From Nocardia asteroides (GTDB lineage Bacteria > Actinomycetota > Actinomycetes > Mycobacteriales > Mycobacteriaceae): a stretch of 64,000 nucleotides of DNA. The stretch spans positions 5,146,001 to 5,210,000 of the forward strand of contig NZ_CP089214.1 in assembly GCF_021183625.1 (NCBI RefSeq), read 5' to 3'. Position 1 is the stretch's first letter. The number at the start of each line of letters is the position of its first letter. Positions 1 through 12,978 of this stretch are shown piece by piece. Position numbers and translations under genes: made by a program. The notes under the pieces are model-generated. The model was not told where the DNA came from. It saw only the letters and a list, made by a program, of their open reading frames with translations, and searched no databases.

Positions 1-753
1 CGCCGCGCCGCCATCCTGGTCGTGACCAGCGACAGCGGCATGGCCGGTGGCTACAACTCGAACGTGCTCAAGCGCGCCGAGGAGCTCATCACCACGCTGC
101 GCGGCGAGGGCAAGGAGCCGGTGCTCTACGTCATGGGCAACAAGGGCCTGACGTACTACACCTTCCGCAACCGTCCGGTGGTCGCGTACTGGACCGGGTT
201 CTCGCAGCAGCCGAAGTACACCGATGCCTCGCCCGCGTGCAGGCACCTGGTGGAGGCCTTCATGGCCGGTTCGGAGGGCACCGTCGCGGCGCCGGACGGC
301 ACCGGCGACATCGAGGGCGTCGACGAGCTGCACATCGTCTACACCCGGTTCGTCTCCATGCTGACGCAGGCCCCCGAGGTCCGCAGGCTGGCGCCGATCC
401 AGGTGAGCTTCGTCGACGAGCACATCGAAATGGGCGAGGACAGCCTCAGCGACTCGCCGAACGCCGCCGACGTGACGGCGCAGTACGAGTTCGAGCCCGA
501 CGCCGACCTACTGCTGGCGGCGCTGCTGCCGAAGTACGTCAACACGCGTATCTACGCGTCGTTGCTCGACGCGGCGGCATCCGAGTCCGCGGCTCGGCGC
601 ACCGCGATGAAGGCCGCCACCGACAATGCCAACGAACTGGCGAGCGTCCTGTCCCGGCAGGCCAACTCGGTGCGTCAGGCCCAGATCACGCAGGAAATCA
701 GCGAGATCGTCGGCGGCGTCAACGCCCTGGCGGCCAGCTCGGACCGCGACTGA
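1..753 (+). CDS. atpG: ATP synthase F1 subunit gamma, 5' partial
   Basis: Gamma is the central rotor shaft of the F1 sector; it turns inside the alpha3beta3 head and couples proton flow to ATP synthesis on the inner face of the membrane. The frame is open from base 1, so the N-terminal helix lies outside the window; about 250 residues remain. Seen: the conserved SDSGMAGGYN stretch near the left edge and the C-terminal helix with SESAARRTAMKAATDNA, which contacts the beta subunits. A Gly/Asp-rich loop before GVDELHIVYT resembles the extra loop known from mycobacterial gamma. It is followed after 30 bases by atpD, as in actinobacterial atp operons. The identification is firm; only the start is missing. 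Confidence 0.97.
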   Translation, partial: RRAAILVVTSDSGMAGGYNSNVLKRAEELITTLRGEGKEPVLYVMGNKGLTYYTFRNRPVVAYWTGFSQQPKYTDASPACRHLVEAFMAGSEGTVAAPDGTGDIEGVDELHIVYTRFVSMLTQAPEVRRLAPIQVSFVDEHIEMGEDSLSDSPNAADVTAQYEFEPDADLLLAALLPKYVNTRIYASLLDAAASESAARRTAMKAATDNANELASVLSRQANSVRQAQITQEISEIVGGVNALAASSDRD

Positions 754-783
754 GCACATCGACATCAGGAAGAGAACCAACCA

Positions 784-2232
784 ATGACCGCAGCTGTCAC
801 CCAAGACAACACGAGCCGGACCGGTGGCGCCGCAGGCCGCGTCGTCCGGGTCATCGGCCCCGTCGTGGACGTGGAGTTCCCGCGCGGCGCGATCCCCGAG
901 CTCTTCAATGCCCTGAACGCCGAGATCACCCTGACCGCGGTGGCCAAGACGCTCACGCTAGAGGTCGCCCAGCACCTCGGCGACAACATCGTGCGCACCA
1001 TCTCGATGGAGCCGACCGACGGCCTGGTCCGCGGCACCACCGTCACCGACTCCGGCAAGCCGATCTCGGTGCCGGTCGGTGACATCGTCAAGGGCCACGT
1101 CTTCAACGCCCTCGGCGAGTGCCTGGACAGCCCCGGCCTCGGCCGCGACGGCGAGCAGTGGGGCATCCACCGCAAGCCGCCGAGCTTCGACCAGCTCGAG
1201 GGCAAGACCGAGATCCTGGAAACCGGCATCAAGGTCATCGACCTGCTGACCCCGTACGTGAAGGGCGGCAAGATCGGCCTCTTCGGCGGCGCCGGCGTCG
1301 GCAAGACCGTGCTGATCCAGGAGATGATCACCCGTATCGCGCGGGAGTTCTCCGGCACCTCGGTGTTCGCCGGCGTCGGCGAGCGCACCCGTGAGGGCAC
1401 CGACCTCCGGCTGGAGATGGAGGAGATGGGCGTCCTCCAGGACACCGCGCTCGTCTTCGGCCAGATGGACGAGCCGCCGGGCACCCGCATGCGCGTCGCG
1501 CTCTCGGCGCTGACCATGGCGGAGTACTTCCGCGATGTGCAGCACCAGGACGTGCTGCTCTTCGTCGACAACATCTTCCGCTTCACCCAGGCCGGCTCCG
1601 AGGTCTCCACGCTGCTCGGCCGGATGCCGTCGGCCGTCGGCTACCAGCCGACCCTGGCGGACGAGATGGGCGAGCTGCAGGAGCGGATCACCTCGACCCG
1701 CGGCCGCTCGATCACCTCGCTGCAGGCGATCTACGTGCCCGCGGACGACTACACCGACCCGGCCCCGGCCACCACCTTCGCCCACCTGGACGCGACGACC
1801 GAGCTCTCCCGCCCGATCTCGCAGAAGGGCATCTACCCCGCCGTCGACCCGCTGACCTCCACGTCGCGGATCCTGGAGGCGTCGATCCTGGGCGAGCGGC
1901 ACTTCGCGGTGGCCAACGAGGTGAAGCGGATCCTGCAGAAGTACAAGGAGCTGCAGGACATCATCGCCATCCTCGGCATGGACGAGCTCTCCGAGGAGGA
2001 CAAGGTCCTCGTCGGCCGGGCCCGCAGGCTGGAAAAGTTCCTCGGCCAGAACTTCATCGTGGCCGAGAAGTTCACCGGTCAGCCGGGGTCGGTGGTTCCG
2101 CTGGAGCAGACCATCGAGGACTTCGAGCGGGTCACCAAGGGCGAGTTCGACCACCTGCCGGAGCAGGCGTTCAACTCCTGCGGCGGGCTCGACGACGTCG
2201 AGGCGGCCGCCAAGCGGATCGCCGGGAAGTAG
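784..2232 (+). CDS. atpD: ATP synthase F1 subunit beta
   Basis: Catalytic subunit of the F1 ATPase, 482 residues, the usual length. The Walker A motif GGAGVGKT is at residues 168-175, and GERTREG, the Walker B strand LLFVDNIFRFTQAGSE and the C-terminal helical domain follow in normal order. Each beta subunit binds ADP and phosphate at its interface with alpha. The ATG is preceded by AGGAAGAG about 10 bases upstream, and the residues after it (TAAVTQDNTS) form the variable actinobacterial N-terminus. It lies between atpG and atpC and is certainly cotranscribed with them. Confidence 0.99.
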   Translation: MTAAVTQDNTSRTGGAAGRVVRVIGPVVDVEFPRGAIPELFNALNAEITLTAVAKTLTLEVAQHLGDNIVRTISMEPTDGLVRGTTVTDSGKPISVPVGDIVKGHVFNALGECLDSPGLGRDGEQWGIHRKPPSFDQLEGKTEILETGIKVIDLLTPYVKGGKIGLFGGAGVGKTVLIQEMITRIAREFSGTSVFAGVGERTREGTDLRLEMEEMGVLQDTALVFGQMDEPPGTRMRVALSALTMAEYFRDVQHQDVLLFVDNIFRFTQAGSEVSTLLGRMPSAVGYQPTLADEMGELQERITSTRGRSITSLQAIYVPADDYTDPAPATTFAHLDATTELSRPISQKGIYPAVDPLTSTSRILEASILGERHFAVANEVKRILQKYKELQDIIAILGMDELSEEDKVLVGRARRLEKFLGQNFIVAEKFTGQPGSVVPLEQTIEDFERVTKGEFDHLPEQAFNSCGGLDDVEAAAKRIAGK

Positions 2233-2238
2233 TCCGCC

Positions 2239-2616
2239 ATGGCTGAAATGTCGGTGGACCTGGTCGCCGTCGAGCGGCGGCTCTGGTCCGGCACGGCGTC
2301 CTTCGTCAGTGCGCAGACCACCGAGGGCCAGATCGGCATCATGCCGGGCCACGAGCCGCTGCTCGGCCAGCTGGTCGAGGGCGGCACCGTGAGCATCGTG
2401 CCCGTCGACGGCGAGCGCATCGTCGCGGCGGTGCACGGCGGCTTCTTCTCGGTGACCGCCAACACGGTCCGCGTGCTCGCCGAATCGGCGGAGCTGGCGG
2501 GCGAGGTCGACGTGGAGGCCGCCCGCGGCGTGCTCTCCGATTCGGCGGCCTCCGAGGACGAGGTGCGGATCGCCCAGGGCCGGGTGCGCGCCTACGAGCG
2601 CAACGCCGAGTCCTGA
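2239..2616 (+). CDS. atpC: ATP synthase F1 subunit epsilon
   Basis: Epsilon sits on gamma and regulates ATP hydrolysis. The 125-residue protein shows the N-terminal beta-sandwich (MSVDLVAVERRLWSG, then EGQIGIMPGHEPLLGQL) and a short helical C-terminus ending AYERNAES, as in the shortened epsilon subunits of mycobacteria. It starts 6 bases after atpD, so translation is probably coupled. A strong intrinsic terminator follows 20 bases after the stop, making this the last gene of the atp operon. Confidence 0.97.
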   Translation: MAEMSVDLVAVERRLWSGTASFVSAQTTEGQIGIMPGHEPLLGQLVEGGTVSIVPVDGERIVAAVHGGFFSVTANTVRVLAESAELAGEVDVEAARGVLSDSAASEDEVRIAQGRVRAYERNAES

Positions 2617-2635
2617 CTCCGCGCAAGCGCTACAT

Positions 2636-2680
2636 CCACTGTCGGCGGCGAGAATTTCTCGCCGCCGACAGTGGCTTTTC
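2636..2680 (+). terminator. Rho-independent terminator of the atp operon
   Basis: A perfect 19-base inverted repeat (2636-2654 against 2656-2674) with one unpaired central base is followed by CTTTTC. The stem contains GTCGGCGGCGAGAA. It lies 20 bases after the atpC stop and closes the ATP synthase transcript. Confidence 0.9.
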
Positions 2681-2802
2681 CGCCCTTGTTCAGGCGATGT
2701 TCGGCTGCGGCCGGGCGACCCGGGATTCCGGCACTTCCGGCTCGTGATTGAATGGCGACGAGGGACCCGCGAATCGGCGGTGCGAGCGAGAGGACCACAG
2801 CA

Positions 2803-3237
2803 TTGGGAACCGGGATGATTCTGTTGATCATTCTGGTGTTGCTGCTCGTCTGTCTCGCCCTCGCCTCCAGCTATCGCCTGATCATGTTGCGGCGCGGCGG
2901 AACCGCCGCGATCCTGCGGGTGCTGCCCGCCCGCGGCGGCTCGGGCTGGCGGCACGGCCTGATCCGCTACGACGAGGATCGCCTCATCTTCTACAAACTC
3001 ACCAGTCTCAGATTCGGGCCGGATTCGGTGATCACCCGGCTCGGTATCGAGATCGGTGACCGCCGCGGCCCGCGCGGCGACGAGTTCGACATCATGACCG
3101 ACGACATCGTGGTGATCGCGGTGGCGGACAAGGAGGGCGAGTTCGAGCTGGCGCTCGACCGCAACTCGCTCACCGCCTTCCTCTCCTGGGTGGAGTCGCG
3201 CCCGTCGGACCGCTCCCGCCGCATGCAAGGCAGATGA
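2803..3237 (+). CDS. DUF2550 family membrane-anchored protein
   Basis: About 144 residues with one N-terminal transmembrane helix (MILLIILVLLLVCLALASS), then a cytoplasmic PH-like beta-rich domain (RRGGTAAILRVL, GWRHGLIRYDED). It matches the DUF2550 family, which lies after atpC in mycobacteria (Rv1312c-type position); function unknown. I chose the TTG at 2803 because GAGAGGA lies 8 bases upstream and the length then fits the family. The ATG at 2815 just before the helix is possible, and an ATG at 2752 would add unlikely residues. It ends one base before the next gene, so the two are probably cotranscribed. Confidence 0.8.
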   Translation: MGTGMILLIILVLLLVCLALASSYRLIMLRRGGTAAILRVLPARGGSGWRHGLIRYDEDRLIFYKLTSLRFGPDSVITRLGIEIGDRRGPRGDEFDIMTDDIVVIAVADKEGEFELALDRNSLTAFLSWVESRPSDRSRRMQGR

Positions 3238-3238
3238 C

Positions 3239-3835
3239 ATGAACGTGCACCTCACCCGGATCTACACCCGGACCGGCGACGACGGCAGCACCGGGCTGAG
3301 CGATTTCTCCCGGGTCTCCAAGAACGACCCGCGGCTCGCCGCCTACGCCGACTGCGACGAGACCAATGCAGCGCTCGGGGTCGCGCTCGCGCTCGGGGCG
3401 CCGCCGCCCGCGATCGCCGAGGTGCTGCGCGGCATCCAGAACGACCTCTTCGACGCGGGCGCCGACCTCTCCACCCCGGTGGTCGCCGAGCCGAAGTACC
3501 CGCCGCTGCGGATCACCGAGCCCTACATCGAGCGGCTCGAAGCCTGGTGCGACGAGTTCAATGCCGAACTCGCGCCGCTGAATTCGTTCATCCTGCCCGG
3601 CGGCACCCCGCTGGCCGCGCTGCTGCACACCGCGCGCACCGTCGCCAGGCGGGCGGAGCGCTCGGCCTGGGCGGCGCTCGAGGCGCACCCGGACGACACC
3701 TCGGTGCTGCCGGCCAAGTACCTGAACCGGCTGTCGGATCTGCTCTTCATCCTGTCCAGGGTCGCCAACCCGGGCGGCGACGTGCTCTGGCAGCCGGGCG
3801 GGGGGCGCGCCGCCGACGGCGGCCGGGAAGCATGA
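3239..3835 (+). CDS. Cob(I)alamin adenosyltransferase, PduO type
   Basis: Transfers the adenosyl group of ATP to cob(I)alamin to make adenosylcobalamin, the cofactor of methylmalonyl-CoA mutase among others. The N-terminal ATP-binding motif TRTGDDGSTGLSD and the later ARTVARRAERS and LNRLSDLLFILSR helices are diagnostic of the PduO/MMAB trimeric family. The length of 198 residues is normal. The gene overlaps no neighbour but starts directly after the DUF2550 gene and precedes murA, the same order as in mycobacteria. A methylmalonyl-CoA epimerase at 12979-13464 fits a B12-dependent propionate route in this organism. Confidence 0.93.
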   Translation: MNVHLTRIYTRTGDDGSTGLSDFSRVSKNDPRLAAYADCDETNAALGVALALGAPPPAIAEVLRGIQNDLFDAGADLSTPVVAEPKYPPLRITEPYIERLEAWCDEFNAELAPLNSFILPGGTPLAALLHTARTVARRAERSAWAALEAHPDDTSVLPAKYLNRLSDLLFILSRVANPGGDVLWQPGGGRAADGGREA

Positions 3836-3948
3836 GCCGACGAACCGGGTGAGACCGGATACCGGCAACCTGCGCGGGCAGCCCACCGAGGGCAGGCGCC
3901 GCAACTATCCTTGCATCCAACGGTGCGCCGACAATGCGGAGAGGCGGC

Positions 3949-5214
3949 ATGGAACGGTTTCTGGTCACGGGCGGTAATCGCCTGGTCGGCGAGGTCGAGG
4001 TGGGGGGCGCGAAGAACAGCGTCCTCAAGCTGATGGCAGCCGCCCTGCTCGCCGAGGGCACCACCACGATCACCAACATCCCGGACATCCTCGACGTTCC
4101 GCTGATGGCCGAGGTGCTCCGCGGCCTCGGCTGCGAGGTGACGATCGACGGCTCGGCGGTCAGTATCGACACCCCGGCCGAGCCCAAGTACCACGCCGAC
4201 TTCCCGGCGGTCACCCAGTTCCGCGCCTCGGTGTGCGTGCTCGGCCCGCTCATGGCGCGGTGCAAGCGGGCGGTGGTCGCGCTGCCCGGCGGCGACGCCA
4301 TCGGCTCCCGGCCGCTGGACATGCACCAGGCCGGGCTCCGGCTGCTCGGCGCGACCAGCGAGATCGAGCACGGCTGCGTGGTCGCCAGGGCCGACGAGCT
4401 GCAGGGCGCCCGGATCCGGCTCGACTTCCCCTCGGTCGGCGCCACCGAGAACATCCTGATGGCCGCGGTGCTCGCCGAGGGCGAGACGGTGCTCGACAAC
4501 GCCGCCCGCGAACCGGACATCGTCGACCTCTGCACCATGCTCAGCCGGATGGGCGCCCGGATCAGCGGCGCGGGCACCTCGGTGCTCACCATCCAGGGCG
4601 TGAAGCGGCTCGCGCCGACCACGCACCGGGTGATCGGCGACCGGATCGTCGCGGCCACCTGGGGCATCGCCGCCGCCATGACGCAGGGCGACGTCCGGGT
4701 CACCGGGGTCAACCCCAAGCACCTCTCCCTGGTGCTGGACAAGCTGCGCTCAGCCGGCTCGCGGATCTCCTTCGAGCCCAACGGCTTCCGCGTGGTCCAG
4801 CCGGAGCGGCCGCGCGCGGTGAACTTCTCCACGCTGCCGTTCCCCGGCTTCCCGACCGACCTGCAGCCGATGGCCATCGGCCTGGCCGCCGTCGCGGACG
4901 GCACCTCGATGATCACCGAGAACATCTTCGAGGCGAGGTTCCGCTTCGTGGAGGAGATGATCCGGCTCGGCGCCGACGCCAGGACCGACGGGCACCACGC
5001 CGTGGTGCGCGGCATCCCGCGGCTCTCCAGCGCCCCGGTCTGGTCCTCGGACATCAGGGCGGGCGCCGGTCTGGTGCTGGCCGGCCTGGTGGCCGACGGC
5101 ACCACCGAGGTGCACGACGTCTTCCACATCGACCGCGGCTACCCCCGGTTCGTCGAGCAGTTGCAGGAGCTGGGCGGCGCGGTCGAGCGCGTGACCGTTG
5201 AAAAACGTTCCTGA
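3949..5214 (+). CDS. murA: UDP-N-acetylglucosamine 1-carboxyvinyltransferase MurA
   Basis: First committed step of peptidoglycan synthesis: enolpyruvyl transfer from PEP to UDP-GlcNAc. The 421-residue protein has the family landmarks VGGAKNSVLKLMAAALLAEG at the N-terminus and the active-site loop LPGGDAIGSRP. Residue 116 in that loop is Asp where Escherichia coli has the fosfomycin-alkylated Cys115. An Asp here is known from Mycobacterium and Chlamydia and makes MurA insensitive to fosfomycin. The start is the ATG at 3949, with GGAGAGGCGG just upstream; an ATG 15 bases earlier has no such site. The rRNA operon follows, as in mycobacteria. Confidence 0.98.
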   Translation: MERFLVTGGNRLVGEVEVGGAKNSVLKLMAAALLAEGTTTITNIPDILDVPLMAEVLRGLGCEVTIDGSAVSIDTPAEPKYHADFPAVTQFRASVCVLGPLMARCKRAVVALPGGDAIGSRPLDMHQAGLRLLGATSEIEHGCVVARADELQGARIRLDFPSVGATENILMAAVLAEGETVLDNAAREPDIVDLCTMLSRMGARISGAGTSVLTIQGVKRLAPTTHRVIGDRIVAATWGIAAAMTQGDVRVTGVNPKHLSLVLDKLRSAGSRISFEPNGFRVVQPERPRAVNFSTLPFPGFPTDLQPMAIGLAAVADGTSMITENIFEARFRFVEEMIRLGADARTDGHHAVVRGIPRLSSAPVWSSDIRAGAGLVLAGLVADGTTEVHDVFHIDRGYPRFVEQLQELGGAVERVTVEKRS

Positions 5215-5223
5215 CCAGGCGAT

Positions 5224-5252
5224 TTGACATCGTGCAGCGAGCGACGTAACTT
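5224..5252 (+). promoter_or_regulatory. rRNA promoter P1 (sigma-A type)
   Basis: TTGACA (5224-5229), a 17-base spacer and TAACTT (5247-5252) lie 10 bases after the murA stop. This is the best sigma-70 match in the window and sits where mycobacteria have their first rrn promoter. Confidence 0.8.
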
Positions 5253-5328
5253 TTAACCCGTCAGAGCGACACGGACACCGACCCGGGAGACCGGGACACG
5301 AGGTTGGACGGTCGAGCGCCTGACGGAT

Positions 5329-5357
5329 TTGGACACCTGCTCTTGATGAGCTAAGCT
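5329..5357 (+). promoter_or_regulatory. rRNA promoter P2 (sigma-A type)
   Basis: TTGGAC (5329-5334), a 17-base spacer and TAAGCT (5352-5357) form a second promoter about 105 bases after P1. Tandem promoters between murA and the 16S gene are known from mycobacterial rrn operons. Confidence 0.7.
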
Positions 5358-5604
5358 GGTCCAACAGCCGCACGGAAACTCCGGAGAATATCCGGTTCGG
5401 ATGTGTGTGCGTGTGTTCTTTGAGAACTCAATAGTGTGTCGATGAATGTCAGTGCCAAATGTTTATTTGGTTCTCGATTCTTGCACCCCCGTGTGAGGGT
5501 CGGGACTTTTAGTCAGCAAATTTTTTGCTGGCGTTTTGTTTTGCTGGGTTTTCGGACTCGCGTTTTCTTTCGATTGCGCCTCTTCGGGGGTGTGGTTGTG
5601 AGTC
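5358..5604 (+). promoter_or_regulatory. rRNA leader with boxA-like antitermination motif
   Basis: Transcribed leader of the rRNA operon. TGTTCTTTGAGAACT at 5414-5428 is the boxA-like motif of actinobacterial rrn leaders and recurs almost exactly in the 16S-23S spacer at 7353-7367. A T-rich hairpin (CAGCAAA, loop TTT, TTTGCTG at 5514-5530) follows. The stretch is markedly AT-richer than its surroundings and holds no gene. Confidence 0.75.
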
Positions 5605-10518
<4,914 letters not shown>

Positions 10519-10528
<10 letters not shown>

Positions 10529-10557
10529 AAGATTGCTACGCGTCCACTGTACGGTTC
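10519..10557 (+). other. 3' arm of the 23S rRNA processing stem
   Basis: Complement of 7363-7399; together they form a helix of more than 30 pairs with small bulges around the 23S rRNA. It continues into the 23S-5S spacer, which carries an AACACG-GTT-CGTGTT hairpin just before the 5S gene. Confidence 0.8.
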
Positions 10558-10590
10558 TGAAACAACACGGTTCGTGTTCGTTTCACAGAG

Positions 10591-10710
10591 TTACGGCGGT
10601 TATAGCGGCAGGGAAACGCCCGGTCCCATTCCGAACCCGGAAGCTAAGCCTGCCAGCGCCGATGGTACTGCACTCGACAGGGTGTGGGAGAGTAGGACAC
10701 CGCCGGAACA
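10591..10710 (+). rRNA. rrf: 5S ribosomal RNA
   Basis: About 118-120 nt. The 5' strand TTACGGCGGT pairs with the 3' strand ACACCGCCGGAA, and the conserved loop B/helix block CCCGGTCCCATTCCGAACCC is present. It is cotranscribed with 16S and 23S and followed 8 bases later by the operon terminator. Confidence 0.95.
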
Positions 10711-10717
10711 AATTGTC

Positions 10718-10762
10718 ACTGAAGGCCCCACCAATTCGTTGGTGGGGCCTTCAGTCGTTTCC
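10718..10762 (+). terminator. rRNA operon terminator
   Basis: A perfect 17-base-pair stem (10718-10734 against 10739-10755) is capped by a TTCG tetraloop and followed by CGTTTCC. It ends the rRNA transcript only 33 bases before the nucS start codon, so nucS must have its own promoter overlapping the terminator tail. Confidence 0.9.
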
Positions 10763-10774
10763 GGGGACGTGATC

Positions 10775-10780
10775 TACACT
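10775..10780 (+). promoter_or_regulatory. -10 element for leaderless nucS
   Basis: TACACT lies 7 bases before the GTG at 10788, and no Shine-Dalgarno is present. This spacing puts the transcription start at or next to the start codon. No clear -35 is visible because that position falls in the rrn terminator. Confidence 0.55.
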
Positions 10781-10787
10781 CGGCCCG

Positions 10788-11480
10788 GTGCGCCTTGTGA
10801 TTGCCCGTTGCCAGGTCGACTACGTGGGGCGGCTGACCGCCCACCTCCCGATGGCCCGCCGGCTGCTCATGACGAAAGCCGACGGTTCGGTGCTGGTCCA
10901 TTCCGACGGTGGCTCGTACAAGCCGCTGAATTGGATGAGCCCGCCCTGCTGGGTCGAGGAACGTGGTCCGGAGTCCCCCGAGTTCCCCGAGGGCGCTGTG
11001 GCGCTCTGGGTGGTCACCAACAAGGCCGGGGAGCAGCTCCGGATCACCATCGAGGCGATCGAGCACGACTCCTCGCACGAACTCGGCATCGACCCGGGGC
11101 TGGTGAAGGACGGCGTCGAGGCGCACCTGCAGGAGCTCCTGGCCGAGCACGTGCAGACGCTCGGCACCGGCTACACCCTGGTGCGGCGGGAGTACATGAC
11201 CGCCATCGGGCCGGTCGACCTGCTCTGCCGGGATGCCGGGGGGTCGACCGTGGCGGTGGAGATCAAGCGCCGCGGCGAGATCGACGGGGTCGAGCAACTT
11301 ACCCGCTACCTCGAATTGCTGAATCGCGACCCGCTGCTGGCTCCGGTCGCCGGCGTGTTCGCGGCGCAGCAGATCAAGCCGCAGGCGCGGACGCTCGCCG
11401 AGGACCGCGGGATCCGCTGCCTGACCCTCGATTACAACGCCCTGCGCGGCACGGAGAGCAACGAGTTCCGGCTCTTCTGA
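10788..11480 (+). CDS. nucS: Endonuclease NucS (EndoMS)
   Basis: NucS is the mismatch-specific endonuclease that provides non-canonical mismatch repair in actinobacteria lacking MutS/MutL. The 230-residue protein matches the family throughout: VDYVGRLTAHLP and KPLNWMSPPCW in the N-terminal DNA-binding domain, then GPVDLLCRD and VAVEIKRRGEIDGVEQLTRY, which form the RecB-like nuclease site (Asp, Glu and Lys). The GTG start gives an N-terminus aligning with mycobacterial NucS (Rv1321). It lies immediately after the rRNA terminator and appears leaderless. A beta-clamp interaction motif is known at the C-terminus of the family; the C-terminal LF of NEFRLF fits this. Confidence 0.96.
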   Translation: MRLVIARCQVDYVGRLTAHLPMARRLLMTKADGSVLVHSDGGSYKPLNWMSPPCWVEERGPESPEFPEGAVALWVVTNKAGEQLRITIEAIEHDSSHELGIDPGLVKDGVEAHLQELLAEHVQTLGTGYTLVRREYMTAIGPVDLLCRDAGGSTVAVEIKRRGEIDGVEQLTRYLELLNRDPLLAPVAGVFAAQQIKPQARTLAEDRGIRCLTLDYNALRGTESNEFRLF

Positions 11481-11491
11481 GACCGGGCCGC

Positions 11492-11497
11492 TACCCT
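11492..11497 (+). promoter_or_regulatory. -10 element, leaderless zinc-ribbon gene
   Basis: TACCCT lies 6 bases before the ATG at 11504 with no ribosome binding site between. It starts 11 bases after the nucS stop codon and is the same arrangement as at clpS (32250). Confidence 0.5.
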
Positions 11498-11503
11498 GGC
11501 GGC

Positions 11504-11800
11504 ATGTCACGCAGAAAAGCGCGTGCCGCCCACCGGACGGACTCGCCGCGGCCGCTCGGCGATGTGTTCGGGCGGAGCGAGCCGGGGCCGGACGGGGACG
11601 AGGTCTACACCGTGCGGACCATCCCCGGCAGCCGTGCGCTCAAGCCGTACCGCTGCCCGGGGTGTGACCACGAAATAGCCCCGGGCGTGGCGCACCTGGT
11701 CGCCTGGCCCGCCTACGGCGGGGAGGAGGACCGGCGGCACTGGCACCGGGGCTGCTGGGAGGGGCGGGGGACGCGGCGCATCACCCGCCGATGGTCATGA
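11504..11800 (+). CDS. Small zinc-ribbon-like protein, function unknown
   Basis: 98 residues, very basic at the N-terminus (SRRKARAAHR) and C-terminus (RRITRRWS). The centre has a possible metal site: CPGCDHEIAPGVAH followed by HWHRGCW. Homologues are common next to nucS in Nocardia and relatives and are sometimes labelled ATP/GTP-binding without real support. The likely cytoplasmic role is unknown. It may start a separate leaderless transcript, or be read through from nucS 23 bases upstream. A bidirectional terminator follows. Confidence 0.8.
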   Translation: MSRRKARAAHRTDSPRPLGDVFGRSEPGPDGDEVYTVRTIPGSRALKPYRCPGCDHEIAPGVAHLVAWPAYGGEEDRRHWHRGCWEGRGTRRITRRWS

Positions 11801-11821
11801 AACTCGTGCCGGCGATACCAG

Positions 11822-11855
11822 CACGAAGGCCGCCCCTGCTGGGACGGCCTTCGTG
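11822..11855. terminator. Bidirectional terminator between convergent genes
   Basis: CACGAAGGCCG (11822-11832) pairs perfectly with CGGCCTTCGTG (11845-11855) across a 12-base loop. It sits between the rightward zinc-ribbon gene and the leftward coiled-coil gene and can serve both. No long T run follows on either strand. Confidence 0.65.
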
Positions 11856-11890
11856 GGTACTACATCGTCGCCGTCACGTCGAAGCCGACG

Positions 11891-12892
11891 TCAGTTGCTG
11901 AGGTTGGCGTTCTCCCGCTCCTCGACGACGTCGTCGTCCTCGTCGGCGGCTTCCTGGATGGCCTTCGGCCGCGTCCCGGCGACCGGCTTGGCGCCGTTGC
12001 CGATGGACTTGCGCTGCTGCTCAGGGGAACCGTCGAGCAGTTCGCTCTCCCGGTTGACCGCGGCGAGCATCGCGGGCACCGAATCGAGCTGGCCGCGGAT
12101 GCCGAGCAGCTGGGCGAGCACCCGCCCGCGCAGCACGCGCATCTCCTCGGCCAGTTCCTTGGCGTGCGCGATCTTGCGATCGGAGGTCTGGGTGGCCGAC
12201 GAGATGAGGCGGTTGGCCTCGTCCGTGGCGTCCTTGATCCGCTGCGCGGCCTCGGCGCGGGAGGTGGCCTCGAGCTCCTCCATGGCGCGGGTCAGCTTGG
12301 TGCGCCGCTCCGCCATGGTGACCTCGAAGTCCTGCTGCGCGGCCTTGCGCTTGGCCTCCGCCTCCTTGGCGATGCGATCGGACTCGGCCTGCGCGGCCTC
12401 GATGATCTTGCCGGACTCGGAGCGCGCGTTGGCGAGGGTCTGCTCGTACTCGATCTCGAGCGCCTCGCGCTTCTCCTTGGTCTCGGAGAGCAGCGACTCG
12501 TACTTGCCGCGCATCTCGGTCGCCTGCTGCTCGGCGATGGAGACCATCTCGGCCGCCTCGGCCTGCGCGAGCGCGCGGACCTCGGAGGCCTCGTCGGAGG
12601 CGAGCCGCAGCATCCGGGAGATGCGGTCGGACATGCCCTCGGCGGTGGTCGGCGGCACCGAGAGGCGGTCGACCTCCTTGCGGAGCTCGTCGATCTCGTC
12701 CCTGGCATCCTCCAGCTGGGCCGCGAGGTTGCGGGCCTGAGCGGCGGCCGCGTCGCGGTCGGTGGCGGTGACGCGCAGCTCGGCATCGAAACGGTCGAAG
12801 TAGTTACGCACCTCGTCTTGCGCATAACCCTTGCGCACAACGGTGAAGGGGAGCGCAACGAAGCGATTGCGATCGGACTCGGGTGACGACAT
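11891..12892 (-). CDS. DivIVA-like coiled-coil protein
   Basis: 333 residues. The N-terminus (FTVVRKGYAQDEVRNYFDRFDAEL, about residues 15-38) resembles the DivIVA/GpsB membrane-curvature motif. A nearly continuous alpha-helical coiled coil then runs to about residue 260, rich in Ala, Glu, Arg and Lys. The C-terminal tail is acidic (ADEDDDVVEERENANLSN). Proteins of this kind (DivIVA/Wag31, FilP, Scy) organise polar growth in actinobacteria. This one is a paralogue-like member of unknown exact role, conserved beside nucS. The start ATG opens MSSPESDRNR. There is no membrane segment. Confidence 0.8.
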   Translation of the reverse strand: MSSPESDRNRFVALPFTVVRKGYAQDEVRNYFDRFDAELRVTATDRDAAAAQARNLAAQLEDARDEIDELRKEVDRLSVPPTTAEGMSDRISRMLRLASDEASEVRALAQAEAAEMVSIAEQQATEMRGKYESLLSETKEKREALEIEYEQTLANARSESGKIIEAAQAESDRIAKEAEAKRKAAQQDFEVTMAERRTKLTRAMEELEATSRAEAAQRIKDATDEANRLISSATQTSDRKIAHAKELAEEMRVLRGRVLAQLLGIRGQLDSVPAMLAAVNRESELLDGSPEQQRKSIGNGAKPVAGTRPKAIQEAADEDDDVVEERENANLSN

Positions 12893-12978
12893 GGCACACA
12901 AACTACAGCGTGTTGGGGATTGATGGTGACTCGACCGGGAAGGAGATTTCGCCGATTTCCCCGGTCGTGCGTCCGATA

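Noticed and set aside
5514..5530. T-rich hairpin CAGCAAA-TTT-TTTGCTG as a terminator
   Set aside because: It is inside the rRNA leader upstream of 16S and the stem is only 7 weak pairs; a leader structure is more likely.
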